Below are positions 41,857 to 51,882 of a DNA stretch of 64,000 nt, piece by piece. Each line of letters begins with the position of its first letter. Position 1 is the stretch's first letter. A program made the translations under genes and the position numbers. A model generated the notes under the pieces. That model was not told the DNA's origin, did no database searches, and was given only the letters and a program-made list of their open reading frames with translations. The stretch comes from Billgrantia endophytica (lineage in GTDB: Bacteria > Pseudomonadota > Gammaproteobacteria > Pseudomonadales > Halomonadaceae), in the NCBI RefSeq assembly GCF_002879615.1, contig NZ_PNRF01000013.1, positions 124,001 through 188,000 on the forward strand, written 5' to 3'.

Positions 41857-42726
41857 TTAGCGACGGCCAGCCTGTTCCATCACTTCCTTGGCGAAGTCGA
41901 CCTCTTCCTTCTCGATGCCCTCGCCCACTTCGAAGCGGGTAAAGCCAACCACCTCGCCACCGGCTGCCTTGACGTACTCGGCAACGGTCTGGTTCGGATC
42001 CTTGACGAAGGGCTGCTCGGTCAGGCTGTTCTCGGCCAGATACTTCTTGAGACGGCCTTCGACCATCTTCTCGGCGATCTGCTCGGGCTTGCCGGCCATG
42101 TCCGGCTGGGCCAGGATGATCGCCTTTTCCTTGTCGAGCTGTTCCTGCGGCATGTCGGCGGGAAGCGCCACGGCCGGATTGATGGCAGCCACGTGCATGG
42201 CGACATCCTTGGCCACCTCGGCGTTGCCACCCTTCAGCACGGTCAGCACGCCGATACGGCCGCCGTGAACGTACTCACCGACCAGGCCGCCTTCGCCAGC
42301 CTCGACGACAACGGCACGACGCACGGAAATGTTCTCGCCGATCTTCTGTACCAGCTGCTCGCGGGTAGTCTCGAGGTCGCCGGACATGACGGCGGCAACG
42401 TCTTCGCTCTTGGCGGCGAAGAAGGCTTCGACGATCTTGTCGGCGAAGGCCTTGAAGTTGTCGTCACGAGCGACGAAGTCGGTCTCGGAGTTGATTTCCA
42501 CCGCTACGCCATAGCTACCGTCTTCGGCGACACGGGTCACCACGGCGCCTTCGGCGGCGGTGCGGCCGGCCTTCTTGGCGGCCTTGAGACCGGAGCTCTT
42601 GCGCAGGTTTTCGATGGCGACCTCGATGTCACCACCCGCTTCGGTGAGTGCTTTCTTGCACTCCATCATGCCGAGCCCGGTACGCTCGCGCAGTTCCTTG
42701 ACCTGGGAGGCGCTGATCGCTGCCAT
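41857..42726 (-). CDS. tsf: Translation elongation factor Ts
   Basis: 289 residues (283 in E. coli). Nucleotide-exchange factor for EF-Tu. N-terminal UBA-like domain [27 protein letters not shown], then the core with [16 protein letters not shown] and the C-terminal coiled-coil module. Start 42726 has AGAGGTG upstream. It is separated from rpsB by 173 bases carrying strong hairpins, probably to set the EF-Ts/S2 ratio. Confidence 0.98.
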   Translation of the reverse strand: MAAISASQVKELRERTGLGMMECKKALTEAGGDIEVAIENLRKSSGLKAAKKAGRTAAEGAVVTRVAEDGSYGVAVEINSETDFVARDDNFKAFADKIVEAFFAAKSEDVAAVMSGDLETTREQLVQKIGENISVRRAVVVEAGEGGLVGEYVHGGRIGVLTVLKGGNAEVAKDVAMHVAAINPAVALPADMPQEQLDKEKAIILAQPDMAGKPEQIAEKMVEGRLKKYLAENSLTEQPFVKDPNQTVAEYVKAAGGEVVGFTRFEVGEGIEKEEVDFAKEVMEQAGRR

Positions 42727-42812
42727 GGTATTCACCTCTTGATAGTTGAACCCGTGAATGGGTTCGACCTGGGAATAAGGGCGCCGAACCCCTGGGGTCC
42801 GGTGGAGTCCTG

Positions 42813-42890
42813 CCCCGCCGTGGCGGGGTGAGAGGGCGGGCCGGCCCATGACGGCGCCGGCCCGCCCGAGCATGCGATGCCTGCTCGGGC
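42813..42890 (-). terminator. Hairpin array between rpsB and tsf, two of them mutually exclusive
   Basis: Read on the minus strand after rpsB: H1, arms 42890-42882 and 42872-42864 (9 bp, GCCCGAGCA); H2, arms 42867-42856 and 42845-42834 (12 bp, GGGCGGGCCGGC); H3, arms 42828-42822 and 42819-42813 (CCCCGCC). H1 and H2 share bases 42864-42867 and cannot both be complete. E. coli also has a termination/processing signal between rpsB and tsf. None is followed by a strong U tract. Confidence 0.55.
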
Positions 42891-42899
42891 GTATTGCCG

Positions 42900-43646
42900 T
42901 TACTCGGCGGTGGCGGCGGTATCGCCACCTTCGCCCTCGGTGACCTCGACGAACTCGTCGGGGCGACCTTCCTTCGCACGGCCACAGGCATCGGCAATCG
43001 CCTTGACGTAGATCTGGATGGCACGAATGGAGTCATCGTTGCCCGGGATCACGTAGTCGACGCCATCCGGGTTGGAGTTGGTATCCACCACACCGATGAC
43101 CGGGATGCCCAGCTTGTTCGCTTCGTTGATCGCGATGCGCTCGTGATCGACGTCGATGACGAACAGGGCATCGGGCAGGCCGCCCATTTCCTTGATACCA
43201 CCGATGGAACGCTCGAGCTTCTCCTGCTCGCGAGTCGCCATCAGGACCTCTTTCTTGGTCAGCTTCTCGAACGTGCCGTCCTCGCGCATGGTCTCGAGGT
43301 CGCGCAGACGCTTGATGGACTGGCGAATGGTCTTGTAGTTGGTCAACATGCCGCCAAGCCAGCGGTGGTTGACGAACGGATGGCCGACGCGATTGGCCTC
43401 TTCCTTGATGATCTTGCTTGCGCTGCGCTTGGTGCCAACGAACAGGATCTTGTTGTTGGACGCCGCCATCTTCTCGACCACGTCGATCACCTCATTGAGG
43501 GCCGGCAGGGTGTGTTCGAGGTTGATGATGTGGATCTTGTTGCGAGCACCGAAGATGTACTTGCCCATCTTCGGGTTCCAGTAACGGGTCTGGTGACCGA
43601 AGTGAGCGCCTGCCTTCAGCAGATCGCGCATATTGACATGTGCCAT
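42900..43646 (-). CDS. rpsB: 30S ribosomal protein S2
   Basis: 248 residues. Start [25 protein letters not shown] is the family signature; [13 protein letters not shown] and the long coiled-coil hairpin region (about 105-155) are present. The C-terminal tail is acidic and Gly/Thr-rich ([15 protein letters not shown]), commonly variable. First gene of rpsB-tsf-pyrH-frr; a long leader upstream would suit the known S2 autoregulation. Confidence 0.98.
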   Translation of the reverse strand: MAHVNMRDLLKAGAHFGHQTRYWNPKMGKYIFGARNKIHIINLEHTLPALNEVIDVVEKMAASNNKILFVGTKRSASKIIKEEANRVGHPFVNHRWLGGMLTNYKTIRQSIKRLRDLETMREDGTFEKLTKKEVLMATREQEKLERSIGGIKEMGGLPDALFVIDVDHERIAINEANKLGIPVIGVVDTNSNPDGVDYVIPGNDDSIRAIQIYVKAIADACGRAKEGRPDEFVEVTEGEGGDTAATAE

Positions 43647-43870
43647 GGATGACTCCTGAAAATCGGGTTAGGCCTCCACGCACCCCATGGATCCGACTAC
43701 CGAGCCGACGCTGCGATAGCACCCGGGACCATGTGCCGGTGCGTGTGTGTTTTTCAAGGCTATGTTGTCGAAGCGCGGTATGCGCCTCGTTATCGCGCCG
43801 CCGCTACCGTCGAGATTCGGCCGAGCCGGGGCTCTGTCGGAGGGTCGACGATTGCAGGAAAGCGCGCGGC

Positions 43871-43899
43871 TTTATACCATAGTTCGCCAGCGAGATGAA
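43871..43899 (-). promoter_or_regulatory. Candidate rpsB promoter with extended -10
   Basis: Minus strand TTCATC (43899-43894), 17-base spacer, TATAAA (43876-43871) preceded by TGG (extended -10). It lies in the 314-bp divergent region between rpsB and map (43647-43960) and would give an rpsB leader of roughly 220 bases. No ORF or other structure was recognised in the rest of that region. Confidence 0.6.
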
Positions 43900-43960
43900 G
43901 TCGCCCGTTGCCCGATCCCGCCATTTCCCGGGCGCTGCAAACCCTCAGAACCGAGATTCC

Positions 43961-44752
43961 ATGAACATTCCCATCAAGACGTCCGACGAGATCGAGAAGA
44001 TGCGCGAAGCCGGCCGCCAGGCGGCCAGCGTGCTGGAAATGATCGCACCCCACGTGAAAGCCGGCGTGAGCACCGGAGAGCTGGACCGGCTGTGCCATGA
44101 CTATATCGTCAACGAGCTGGGCTCGACCCCCGCGCCACTGGACTACCACGGCTTCCCGAAATCGATCTGCACCTCGATCAATCACGTGGTCTGCCATGGC
44201 ATTCCCGATGACGCCAAGAAGCTCAAGAAAGGCGACGTCATGAACATCGACATCACCGTGAAGACCGCCGACGGTTACCACGGCGATTCCAGCGTGATGT
44301 TCATCGTCGGCGACAGCATCCAGGGCGAGCGCCTGTGCCGCGTCACCCAGGAATGCCTCTATCGGAGCATTGCCCTGGTGCGCCCCGGCGTGCGGCTTTC
44401 GGAACTGGCCCGGGCCATCCAGCAACACGCCGAGGCCAACGGCTACTCGGTGGTACGGGATTTCTGCGGTCATGGCATCGGCGCCACCTTCCATGAAGAG
44501 CCCCAGGTGCTGCATTATGACGGCTATGCCCCCGAGGCGGACGCCGTGCTGGCTGCCGGCATGTGTTTTACCATCGAGCCGATGATCAACGTGGGCGGCC
44601 ACCAGACCAAGGTGCTGCGCGACGGCTGGACTGCCGTGACGCGGGACAAGAGCCTGTCCGCCCAGTGGGAACACACGCTGCTGGTCACCGAAACCGGCGT
44701 CGAGGTCCTGACTGCCCGCGGCGACGAAGACCTCTCCTTCCTCGACCACTGA
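43961..44752 (+). CDS. map: Methionine aminopeptidase, type I
   Basis: 263 residues (264 in E. coli). Removes the initiator Met from nascent proteins. Pita-bread fold; metal ligands are in DITVKTADGYHGDSS (two Asp), CGHGIGATFHEEP (His), TIEPMIN (Glu) and QWEHTLLVT (Glu). The start MNIPIKTSDEIEKMREAG matches the family; 22 further in-frame codons upstream do not. It is divergent from rpsB, as in E. coli, and glnD follows after 11 bases. Confidence 0.97.
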   Translation: MNIPIKTSDEIEKMREAGRQAASVLEMIAPHVKAGVSTGELDRLCHDYIVNELGSTPAPLDYHGFPKSICTSINHVVCHGIPDDAKKLKKGDVMNIDITVKTADGYHGDSSVMFIVGDSIQGERLCRVTQECLYRSIALVRPGVRLSELARAIQQHAEANGYSVVRDFCGHGIGATFHEEPQVLHYDGYAPEADAVLAAGMCFTIEPMINVGGHQTKVLRDGWTAVTRDKSLSAQWEHTLLVTETGVEVLTARGDEDLSFLDH

Positions 44753-44763
44753 GTCGATCGCCC

Positions 44764-47445
44764 ATGCTACTGCACCACTACCGCTTCGCGCCTGACGAAT
44801 CGCTGTTCGATGCCGAGACCTTCCGCAGCGAACTGGCAGGCAGCCGTTCGCCCATTGCCCCCTTCAAGGCGGCATTACGCGACATCCAGGCCCGGCTCGA
44901 CGAGCGCTTCCGCGCCGGCGCCGACATTCGCGATCTGGTGCATGGCCGGGCCTGGTGCATCGACCAGTTGCTCGGTATCGCCTGGGCCCTCCAGAAATGG
45001 CCGGACGACGGCGTGGCACTGCTTGCCGTGGGCGGCTACGGCCGCGGCGAGCTGCACCCCCACTCCGACGTCGACCTGCTGCTCCTGCTCGAGCGCAATG
45101 ACGACGGGCCCTACCGCGAGCCGTTGACCACCTTCGTGACCTTCCTGTGGGACATTGGCCTGGACATCGGCCACAGCGTGCGCTCGCTCGATGACTGCGC
45201 ACGGGAGGCCGAAGCCGACATCACGGTGGTCACCAACCTGCTGGAATCGCGCATCCTGGCCGGCCCCGAGCCCCTGCGCGACGCCATGAAGATTCGGATT
45301 GCCCCGGAACGGATGTGGCCTGCGGACCGCTTCTTCGAGGCCAAGTGGCAGGAGCAGATTGCCCGCCACCACCGTTTCAACAATTCCGAGTACCACCTGG
45401 AGCCCAACATCAAGAGCTCCCCTGGCGGGCTGCGGGATATCCAGATGATCGGCTGGGTGGCCAAGCGTCACTTCGGCACCCAGCGTTACGAGGATATCGT
45501 CGCCAATGGCTTCATGAACGATGCCGAGCTGCGCATCCTGAGCCAGGGGCAGGCCTTCCTCTGGCAGGTGCGCTACGCCCTGCACATGCTGACCAACCGT
45601 GCCGAGGATCGCCTGCAGTTCGACCACCAGCGCACCATCGCCGAGCTGTTCGGCTTTCACGATACCCCGGAGCGCCTCGCCGTCGAGCAGTTCATGAAGC
45701 GCTACTATCGCCATGTCACGGCGCTGGCCGGGCTCAACGACATGCTGCTGCAGCACTTCGATGAAGCCATCCTGCGCAAGGCCGAGACACTGGAAACGGT
45801 GCCGCTCAACGAGCGCTTCGAGATCGAGGGCGGCTACATCCAGGCTCGGTCGCGCTCCGTCTTTCGTGAACATCCATCCGCCCTGCTCGAGCTCTTCCTG
45901 CTGATGGCGGAACACCCCGAGATCGAGGGAGTGCGCGCCGACACCATCCGCCTGATTCGCGACCACCGCCATCAGATCGACGATCTCTACCGCGACGATG
46001 CCCGTCACCGGCGCCTGTTCATGGCCCTGCTGCGCTCCGGCGGTAACGTGGCGCGGCAGCTGCGACGCATGAATCGCTATGGGGTTCTGGGCAAGTACCT
46101 GCCGGAATTCGGCCAGGCCGTCGGCCTGATGCAGCACGATCTCTTCCATATCTATACCGTGGATGCCCATACCCTGCGTCTGCTGAAATTCATCCAGCGC
46201 TTCCGTGAACCCGACGCCGACGAAGAGTTTCCCGTGGCGGCAGCGGTGATGCATCAGCTACCCAAGCTGGAGCTGCTGTGGATCGCCGGGCTCTATCACG
46301 ACATCGGCAAGGGACGCGGCGGCGACCACTCGATCCTGGGCGCCCGGGACGTGGAGCGCTTCGCCAAGCATCATGGCCTGACGCTGCGCGATACACGCCT
46401 GGTCAGTTGGCTGGTGGAACACCACCTGCTGATGTCGATGGTGGCCCAGAAACGCGACATCACCGACCCGGACGTGATCCGCGACTTCGCCCGGGTGATG
46501 GGTGACGAGACTCGCCTGGACTATCTCTATGTCCTGACGGTGGCCGACATCAACGCCACCAATCCCTCCCTGTGGAACGGCTGGCGTGCGTCATTGCTAC
46601 GCCAGCTTCACGCCGAGACCAAGCGCGCCCTGCGCCGTGGCCTGGACAACCCTCTGGATCGCGAGGACTGGGTGCGGGAGACACGCAACGAGGCCCGCTC
46701 ATTGCTGGCCACGGTAGGCGCCGAACTGCCCCGCGTCGATCGCCTGTGGGAATCCCTGGGCGAGGACTTCTTCCTGCAGTACGCCCCCAGCGAGATCGTC
46801 TGGCAGACCATGGGCATCCTGGCCCATGGTGACTCCCAGTTGCCGCTGATCCTGATCAGCGCACCCACCGACGACATGACGGACGGCGGCAACAAGGTGT
46901 TCATCCACACCCGCTCGGTCGATGACCTCTTCGCCGCCACCGCCGCCGCCATGGAACAGCTGGGACTGTCGATCCACGACGCCCGCATCGCCACGTCCAG
47001 CAATGACTGGACACTCAACACCTTCATCGTGCTGGACAGTCGTGGCCAGGCGATTCGCGATGCCGAGCGCATCGAGGCGATCCGCCGCCACCTGGTGGAA
47101 GAACTGGACGACCCGGATGACTACCCCAAGATCGTCACGCGCCATACACCGCGCCAACTGCGCCATTTCCGGGTGCCCACGGAGGTGCTCATCGAACAGG
47201 ACCCGGCCAACGAGCGTACCCTGCTCGAGCTGACAGCTCCCGACCGTCCGGGCCTGCTGGCCCGGGTGGGGCGCATCTTCATGGAGCAGGATATCGCTCT
47301 GACGGCGGCCAAGATCGCGACCCTGGGCGAGCGGGTGGAGGACGTCTTCTTCATTACCGACAAGGCAGGCCTGCCGCTCACCGACCCCGAGCGCCAGCAG
47401 CGCCTGCGCGAACGGCTGATCGAGGTGCTGGACGTCTCGGGCTGA
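44764..47445 (+). CDS. glnD: Bifunctional uridylyltransferase/uridylyl-removing enzyme GlnD
   Basis: 893 residues (890 in E. coli). Uridylylates PII proteins (GlnB/GlnK) under nitrogen limitation and reverses it when glutamine is plentiful. Domains in order: nucleotidyltransferase with GGYGRGELHPHSDVDLLLL (about 90-108), GlnE-like helical linker, HD domain with YHDIGKGRGGDHS (about 510-523) for the removing activity, and two C-terminal ACT domains (about 705-890) that sense glutamine. The map-glnD-dap order is conserved in relatives. Confidence 0.97.
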   Translation: MLLHHYRFAPDESLFDAETFRSELAGSRSPIAPFKAALRDIQARLDERFRAGADIRDLVHGRAWCIDQLLGIAWALQKWPDDGVALLAVGGYGRGELHPHSDVDLLLLLERNDDGPYREPLTTFVTFLWDIGLDIGHSVRSLDDCAREAEADITVVTNLLESRILAGPEPLRDAMKIRIAPERMWPADRFFEAKWQEQIARHHRFNNSEYHLEPNIKSSPGGLRDIQMIGWVAKRHFGTQRYEDIVANGFMNDAELRILSQGQAFLWQVRYALHMLTNRAEDRLQFDHQRTIAELFGFHDTPERLAVEQFMKRYYRHVTALAGLNDMLLQHFDEAILRKAETLETVPLNERFEIEGGYIQARSRSVFREHPSALLELFLLMAEHPEIEGVRADTIRLIRDHRHQIDDLYRDDARHRRLFMALLRSGGNVARQLRRMNRYGVLGKYLPEFGQAVGLMQHDLFHIYTVDAHTLRLLKFIQRFREPDADEEFPVAAAVMHQLPKLELLWIAGLYHDIGKGRGGDHSILGARDVERFAKHHGLTLRDTRLVSWLVEHHLLMSMVAQKRDITDPDVIRDFARVMGDETRLDYLYVLTVADINATNPSLWNGWRASLLRQLHAETKRALRRGLDNPLDREDWVRETRNEARSLLATVGAELPRVDRLWESLGEDFFLQYAPSEIVWQTMGILAHGDSQLPLILISAPTDDMTDGGNKVFIHTRSVDDLFAATAAAMEQLGLSIHDARIATSSNDWTLNTFIVLDSRGQAIRDAERIEAIRRHLVEELDDPDDYPKIVTRHTPRQLRHFRVPTEVLIEQDPANERTLLELTAPDRPGLLARVGRIFMEQDIALTAAKIATLGERVEDVFFITDKAGLPLTDPERQQRLRERLIEVLDVSG

Positions 47446-47463
47446 GCGCAACATCCCACAGGT

Positions 47464-47492
47464 TTGAGGCCGGCCGGGGGGTTCCCTATAAT
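47464..47492 (+). promoter_or_regulatory. Sigma-70 promoter of the dapC operon
   Basis: TTGAGG (47464-47469), 17-base spacer, perfect TATAAT (47487-47492), just after the glnD stop. Transcription would start about 90 bases before dapC. Confidence 0.75.
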
Positions 47493-47588
47493 CGGCGGTC
47501 TGCCCGCACTCGTGCCGCACCGTGCTCGTGCGCCATTTCGGCCCTACAACGCAATAATCGACGCCGGACCACGGCGCCCTGGACACCG

Positions 47589-48821
47589 ATGAATCCCGAT
47601 CTCGACGCCCTGAAGCCCTACCCCTTCGAGAAGCTCGCCGCCCTCAAGACCGGCGTGACGCCTCCCGCAGGGCTGGATCACGTGCCGCTGACCATCGGCG
47701 AACCCCAACACGCCCCCTTCGCCGCGGCGCTGGACACGCTGCAGGCCCATCTGCACGACATGGCGCGCTACCCGGCCACCGCCGGCATCCTCGAACTGCG
47801 CAGCGCCATCGCAGAATGGGCGACCCGGCGCTTCAGCCTGGCCGCAGGCCTGGACCCGAACACCCAGGTGCTGCCCGTCAATGGCACCCGGGAAGCGATC
47901 TTCGCCTTCGTCCAGGCGGCATTGGACCGCACCCGCCCGGCACGGGTGGCGATGCCCAACCCCTTCTACCAGATCTATGAAGGCGCTACCCTGCTGGCAG
48001 GCGGCCTCCCGCTCTATCTCGATTGTCGTGCCGGGACCGGCTTTCGCCCGGACGTCGACGCCGTGCCGGCGTCGACCTGGCGCGATGTACAAATCGTCTT
48101 CCTCTGTTCGCCGGGAAACCCCACCGGGGCGGTGACACCGCTTGTCGAGTTCCAGAAACTGATTCGGCTGGCCGATGAGCACGACTTCATCATCGCCTCC
48201 GACGAGTGCTATTCGGAGCTCTACCTGGACGAGGGCGCCCCGCCGCCGGGGCTGCTCGAGGCCTGTGCAACGCTGGGTCGTCACGACTATCGTCGCTGCC
48301 TGGCGTTCCACTCGCTCTCCAAGCGCTCCAACCTGCCGGGGCTGCGTTCCGGCTTCGTGGCCGGCGACGCCGACCTGATCGCCCCGTTCAAGCGCTACCG
48401 CACCTACCACGGCTGCGCCATGTCGCTGCCGCTGCAGCACGCCTCGATCACGGCCTGGAACGACGAGGCACACGTGCGCGCCAACCGCGACGCCTATCGC
48501 CAGAAGTTCGCCGCCGTTACCGAGATACTGGCCCCCGTGATGGGCTTTCCCGCGCCGGAAGCGGGCTTCTATCTGTGGCCGGCGGTACCGGGCGGCGATG
48601 ACGCGGCCTTTACCCAGGCGCTCTATGCCGAGGAACACGTCAGCGTACTGCCGGGGTCCTATATGGGACGCCCCGCTCCCGACGAACCGGGCCGTTCCGC
48701 TACAGGTGGCGACAACCCCGGTGCGGGCCGCGTGCGCCTGGCGCTGGTGGCCGAACTGGACGCCACGGTGGAGGCAGCAAGACGCATACGCCGTTTCATC
48801 GAAAGGAGCGCATCATGCTGA
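47589..48821 (+). CDS. dapC: N-succinyldiaminopimelate aminotransferase DapC
   Basis: 410 residues. PLP-dependent fold-type I (class I/II) aminotransferase; PLP lysine is Lys245 in SLSKRSNLPGLRSGF, with FLCSPGNPTG and DECYSELY around the cofactor. Start MNPDLDALKPYPFEKL is typical of DapC as annotated in Pseudomonas. Function assignment rests on family resemblance plus linkage to dapD and dapE, which act immediately before and after this step of the succinylase branch. It overlaps the next gene by 7 bases. Confidence 0.92.
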   Translation: MNPDLDALKPYPFEKLAALKTGVTPPAGLDHVPLTIGEPQHAPFAAALDTLQAHLHDMARYPATAGILELRSAIAEWATRRFSLAAGLDPNTQVLPVNGTREAIFAFVQAALDRTRPARVAMPNPFYQIYEGATLLAGGLPLYLDCRAGTGFRPDVDAVPASTWRDVQIVFLCSPGNPTGAVTPLVEFQKLIRLADEHDFIIASDECYSELYLDEGAPPPGLLEACATLGRHDYRRCLAFHSLSKRSNLPGLRSGFVAGDADLIAPFKRYRTYHGCAMSLPLQHASITAWNDEAHVRANRDAYRQKFAAVTEILAPVMGFPAPEAGFYLWPAVPGGDDAAFTQALYAEEHVSVLPGSYMGRPAPDEPGRSATGGDNPGAGRVRLALVAELDATVEAARRIRRFIERSASC

Positions 48822-49159
48822 CCCTGTACGTGATCAAGAGCTGTGATACCTGCCGCCTTGCGCGCAAGGCGCTGGACGGCAAGGGCATCCCCTACCATAT
48901 CCATGACCTGCGCGAGGACGGCCTCTCTACCGCGCTGCTCGAGCACCTTCTCGAGCGTTTGCCGGTGCTGACCCTGCTCAACAAGCGCAGCACCACCTGG
49001 CGCAACCTCGATGACGCTGACAAGCAGGACGTCGACGCCAACAAGGCCCGGCGACTGATGCTGGCCCACCCGACTCTGCTCAAGCGCCCGATACTCGATA
49101 CCGGCGACGAGATACTGCTGGGCTATCGTGACGGCGACTATGACGGTCTGAGCGGTTGA
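48815..49159 (+). CDS. ArsC/Spx-family thioredoxin-fold protein (YffB-like)
   Basis: 114 residues. Thioredoxin-like ArsC family with Cys residues in KSCDTCRLARKAL (a CxxC, residues 10 and 13) and a conserved C-terminal KRPILDTGDEILLGY. YffB-type members are glutathione-dependent thiol proteins of unknown cellular role; Spx-like or arsenate reductase functions are less likely without their partners. The gene starts inside the end of dapC (7-base overlap) with an AAAGGAG site, and is found in the same dap cluster in pseudomonads, implying co-expression with diaminopimelate synthesis. Confidence 0.88.
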   Translation: MLTLYVIKSCDTCRLARKALDGKGIPYHIHDLREDGLSTALLEHLLERLPVLTLLNKRSTTWRNLDDADKQDVDANKARRLMLAHPTLLKRPILDTGDEILLGYRDGDYDGLSG

Positions 49160-49211
49160 GCCCGAATCAGCCGACTTCACTCTTCTTCATTTCATGACGC
49201 GAGGACACCAC

Positions 49212-50237
49212 ATGCTGAGCTTTGCACTCGGAATCGGCACCCAGAACACCCAGGGCGACTGGCTGGAGATCTACTATCCCGCCCCCCTGCTCAACCCCGA
49301 GGCCGGGCTGGTGGAGGCTGTCAGCAAGGTGCTGGAGGCCCCTGCCGGCAACGCCGCGGTCAGCTTCCTGCCCGAGCACTGCGAAGCGCTGGGCAGCGCG
49401 CTCACGTCGGCCGGTCACATCGAGCAGGCGGAGCTGGTCGAGGCATTTGCCAGCAGCCAGCGTCCGCTGGTGGCCATGTTCCTGGAAAGCGACCTGCCCC
49501 CCCAGAGCGCCCCGGAAGTCTACCTCAAGCTGCATCTGCTATCCCATCGCCTGGCCAAGCCCCATCAGCTCGACCTGACCGGCATGTTCGGCCTGCTGCG
49601 CAACATCGCCTGGAGCAGCGAAGGCCCGATCGACATCGAGGAGCTGCCCGCTCGCCGGCTCAAGGCACGCCTGGCGGGCCGTGTCCTCTCGGTGGACTGT
49701 GTCGACAAGTTCCCCAAGATGACCGACTACGTGGTGCCGACCGGTGTTCGTATCGGCGATACCGCCCGGGTCCGCCTGGGCGCCTACCTGGGTGAAGGCA
49801 CCACCGTGATGCATGAAGGCTTCGTCAATTTCAATGCCGGCACCGAAGGCCCGGGCATGATCGAAGGCCGCATCTCCGCCGGTGTCATGGTCGGCAAGGG
49901 CTCCGACCTGGGCGGCGGCTGCTCCACCATGGGCACCCTCTCCGGCGGCGGCAACATCGTCATCAAGGTGGGCGAGGGCTGCCTGATCGGTGCCAACGCC
50001 GGTATCGGCATTCCGCTGGGCGATCGCTGTACCGTGGAAGCCGGGCTCTACATCACCGCCGGTGCCAAGGTCACCCTGCTCGACGATCAGAACCAGGAGG
50101 TCAAGACCGTGGCAGCCCGCGAGCTGGCTGGCCAGGATGACCTGCTGCTGCGTCGCAATTCGCAGAACGGCCGCATCGAGTGCCTGACCAACAAGAGTGC
50201 CGTGGCTCTCAACGAGGCATTGCATGCCCACAACTGA
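49212..50237 (+). CDS. dapD: Tetrahydrodipicolinate N-succinyltransferase DapD
   Basis: 341 residues, the long Pseudomonas-type DapD (E. coli 274). Succinylates tetrahydrodipicolinate with succinyl-CoA in the lysine/peptidoglycan pathway. N-terminal helical domain begins [19 protein letters not shown]; the C-terminal half is a left-handed beta-helix with hexapeptide repeats ([21 protein letters not shown]) and the substrate segment [14 protein letters not shown]. Start 49212 has GAGG upstream; a codon six residues earlier is less likely. It overlaps dapE by 14 bases. Confidence 0.95.
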   Translation: MLSFALGIGTQNTQGDWLEIYYPAPLLNPEAGLVEAVSKVLEAPAGNAAVSFLPEHCEALGSALTSAGHIEQAELVEAFASSQRPLVAMFLESDLPPQSAPEVYLKLHLLSHRLAKPHQLDLTGMFGLLRNIAWSSEGPIDIEELPARRLKARLAGRVLSVDCVDKFPKMTDYVVPTGVRIGDTARVRLGAYLGEGTTVMHEGFVNFNAGTEGPGMIEGRISAGVMVGKGSDLGGGCSTMGTLSGGGNIVIKVGEGCLIGANAGIGIPLGDRCTVEAGLYITAGAKVTLLDDQNQEVKTVAARELAGQDDLLLRRNSQNGRIECLTNKSAVALNEALHAHN

Positions 50238-51390
50238 GCCACTTTCCGCCACGCTCGAGCTTGCTCTCGAACTGATTCGCCGGCCGTCGGTGACGCCCGA
50301 CGACCTTGGCTGCCAGGAGCTGATGATCGAGCGACTCGAACGGCTCGGTTTTCACATCGCTCGTCTGCCGTTCGGTGACGTGGAGAACTTCTGGGCGACC
50401 CATGGGCATCATGGCCCGGTACTGGCCTTCGCCGGCCATACCGACGTGGTCCCGAGCGGGCCACACGTGCACTGGGAACATCCACCGTTCGAGCCCTGCA
50501 TCGACGAAGCAGGCATGCTCTGCGGCCGAGGGGCCGCCGACATGAAGGGCAGCCTGGCGGCAATGATCACGGCGGTGGAGCGGTTCGTGACCGCCCATCC
50601 CGACCACCCCGGCAGGATCGCCTTCCTCATCACCTCCGACGAGGAAGGCCCAGCCGTGGATGGTACGCGCGCCGTGGTCGAGCACCTGCGCGAAGCCCAT
50701 GAGCGGCTCGACTACTGCGTGGTGGGAGAGCCCTCCTCCACCGACGCCCTGGGCGACGTGATCAAGAACGGCCGACGCGGCTCGCTGGGTGGCGTACTGC
50801 ATGTCAAGGGGAAGCAGGGTCACGTGGCCTATCCACACCTGGCCCGCAATCCCATCCACCAGGCCATGCCGGCGCTGGATGCCCTGGTACGGGAGCACTG
50901 GGACGCGGGCAATGAATTCTTTCCCGCCACCAGCTTCCAGATCTCCAATATACGGGCCGGAACGGGCGCCACCAACGTGATCCCGAGTGACGTGGAGGTG
51001 GTCTTCAACTTTCGTTTCTCCACCGAAGTGACCCATGAGCAGCTCAGGGAGCGTACCGCTGCCCTGCTGGACGGCTTCGGCATCGAGTACCATATCGACT
51101 GGACACTCAACGGCGAACCCTTCCTGACCCCCGAAGGGGAGTTGGTCGATGCCGCCCTGTACGGGGTCGAGTCCGTGATGGGCCGCAAGCCGAAACTGTC
51201 CACCAGCGGCGGCACCTCCGACGGGCGCTTCATCGCCACGCTGTGTAGCCAGGTGGTGGAACTGGGGCCGCTCAACGCCACCATCCATCAAGTCAACGAG
51301 CGAGTGCGAGCCGCCGACCTCGACGACCTGAGCCGGATCTATGAAGCGATACTCGCCAAACTGTTCGTCAACGGCACTGCCCAGCCCTGA
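50224..51390 (+). CDS. dapE: Succinyl-diaminopimelate desuccinylase DapE
   Basis: 388 residues. Dinuclear zinc peptidase-fold (M20) enzyme releasing LL-diaminopimelate. Metal ligands in FAGHTDVVP (His), GRGAADMKG (Asp), DEEGPA (Glu; the general base), GEPSSTD (Glu) and the late ATIHQVNER (His). Dimerisation lid domain in the middle (about 180-295). It begins inside dapD, indicating coupling, with GAGG eight bases upstream. Confidence 0.96.
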   Translation: MPTTEPLSATLELALELIRRPSVTPDDLGCQELMIERLERLGFHIARLPFGDVENFWATHGHHGPVLAFAGHTDVVPSGPHVHWEHPPFEPCIDEAGMLCGRGAADMKGSLAAMITAVERFVTAHPDHPGRIAFLITSDEEGPAVDGTRAVVEHLREAHERLDYCVVGEPSSTDALGDVIKNGRRGSLGGVLHVKGKQGHVAYPHLARNPIHQAMPALDALVREHWDAGNEFFPATSFQISNIRAGTGATNVIPSDVEVVFNFRFSTEVTHEQLRERTAALLDGFGIEYHIDWTLNGEPFLTPEGELVDAALYGVESVMGRKPKLSTSGGTSDGRFIATLCSQVVELGPLNATIHQVNERVRAADLDDLSRIYEAILAKLFVNGTAQP

Positions 51391-51398
51391 GGCCTCCC

Positions 51399-51785
51399 AT
51401 GACTCACTATCCGGATATCGAGATCTACCTGGCCCAGGCACCGCTGGACGCCCTCGATGCCTGGCTCGGCGAAAGGCTCGACGCCGCCCCGCTGAGCCCG
51501 GCGGGTCGTCGCAAGTGGCAGACCCGCGGTCATCATGATGGCCAGACGGTACCGATACTACTGGTGGAAAATGCCGCCGACGGCTACGCCAGCCTGTGGT
51601 TCGACAGCGCCCACACCCCCTGGGCGCGGGATGCCGACTGCGCTCGGGAAGTGGCGGAACGCCTCGGCGTCGAAGTCCGCTGCTCACTGGGGAGCTGGCA
51701 GCCAGGCGACGACCCCGACCGCTTCTGGCGAGTGCTGCCCGACGGAAGTGAAGCGGTCATCGAATGGCCCGATTCCGGACAGTAG
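51399..51785 (+). CDS. Uncharacterised small protein downstream of dapE
   Basis: 128 residues, acidic and Trp-rich (eight Trp), no signal peptide or membrane segment. Mixed alpha/beta composition; segments such as GRRKWQTRGHHDGQTVPILLVENA, ASLWFDSAHTPWARDADCAREVAE and FWRVLPDGSEAVIEWP suggest a compact globular domain. No family was recognised. It starts 9 bases after dapE and is followed by a terminator, so it is the last gene of the dap operon. Codon use looks like its neighbours. Confidence 0.75.
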   Translation: MTHYPDIEIYLAQAPLDALDAWLGERLDAAPLSPAGRRKWQTRGHHDGQTVPILLVENAADGYASLWFDSAHTPWARDADCAREVAERLGVEVRCSLGSWQPGDDPDRFWRVLPDGSEAVIEWPDSGQ

Positions 51786-51803
51786 CCCTTCCCAGAGACG
51801 ACA

Positions 51804-51835
51804 ATACCCCGTACGCCGTCGCGTACAGGGTATTC
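51804..51835. terminator. Bidirectional terminator after the dap operon
   Basis: AATACCC (51804-51810) pairs with GGGTATT (51829-51835), and inside it GTACGC (51812-51817) pairs with GCGTAC (51822-51827), loop CGTC. A ~13-bp stem between convergent genes, with short A/T flanks on both sides. Confidence 0.78.
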
Positions 51836-51882
51836 TTGCCGTGGGTATACTGAGCCAGCGGGCGAAGGCCGGACGCTTCGTT

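Noticed and set aside
44875..46254. 459-codon minus-strand frame opposite glnD
   Set aside because: Shadow of glnD, which is complete with nucleotidyltransferase, HD and ACT domains.
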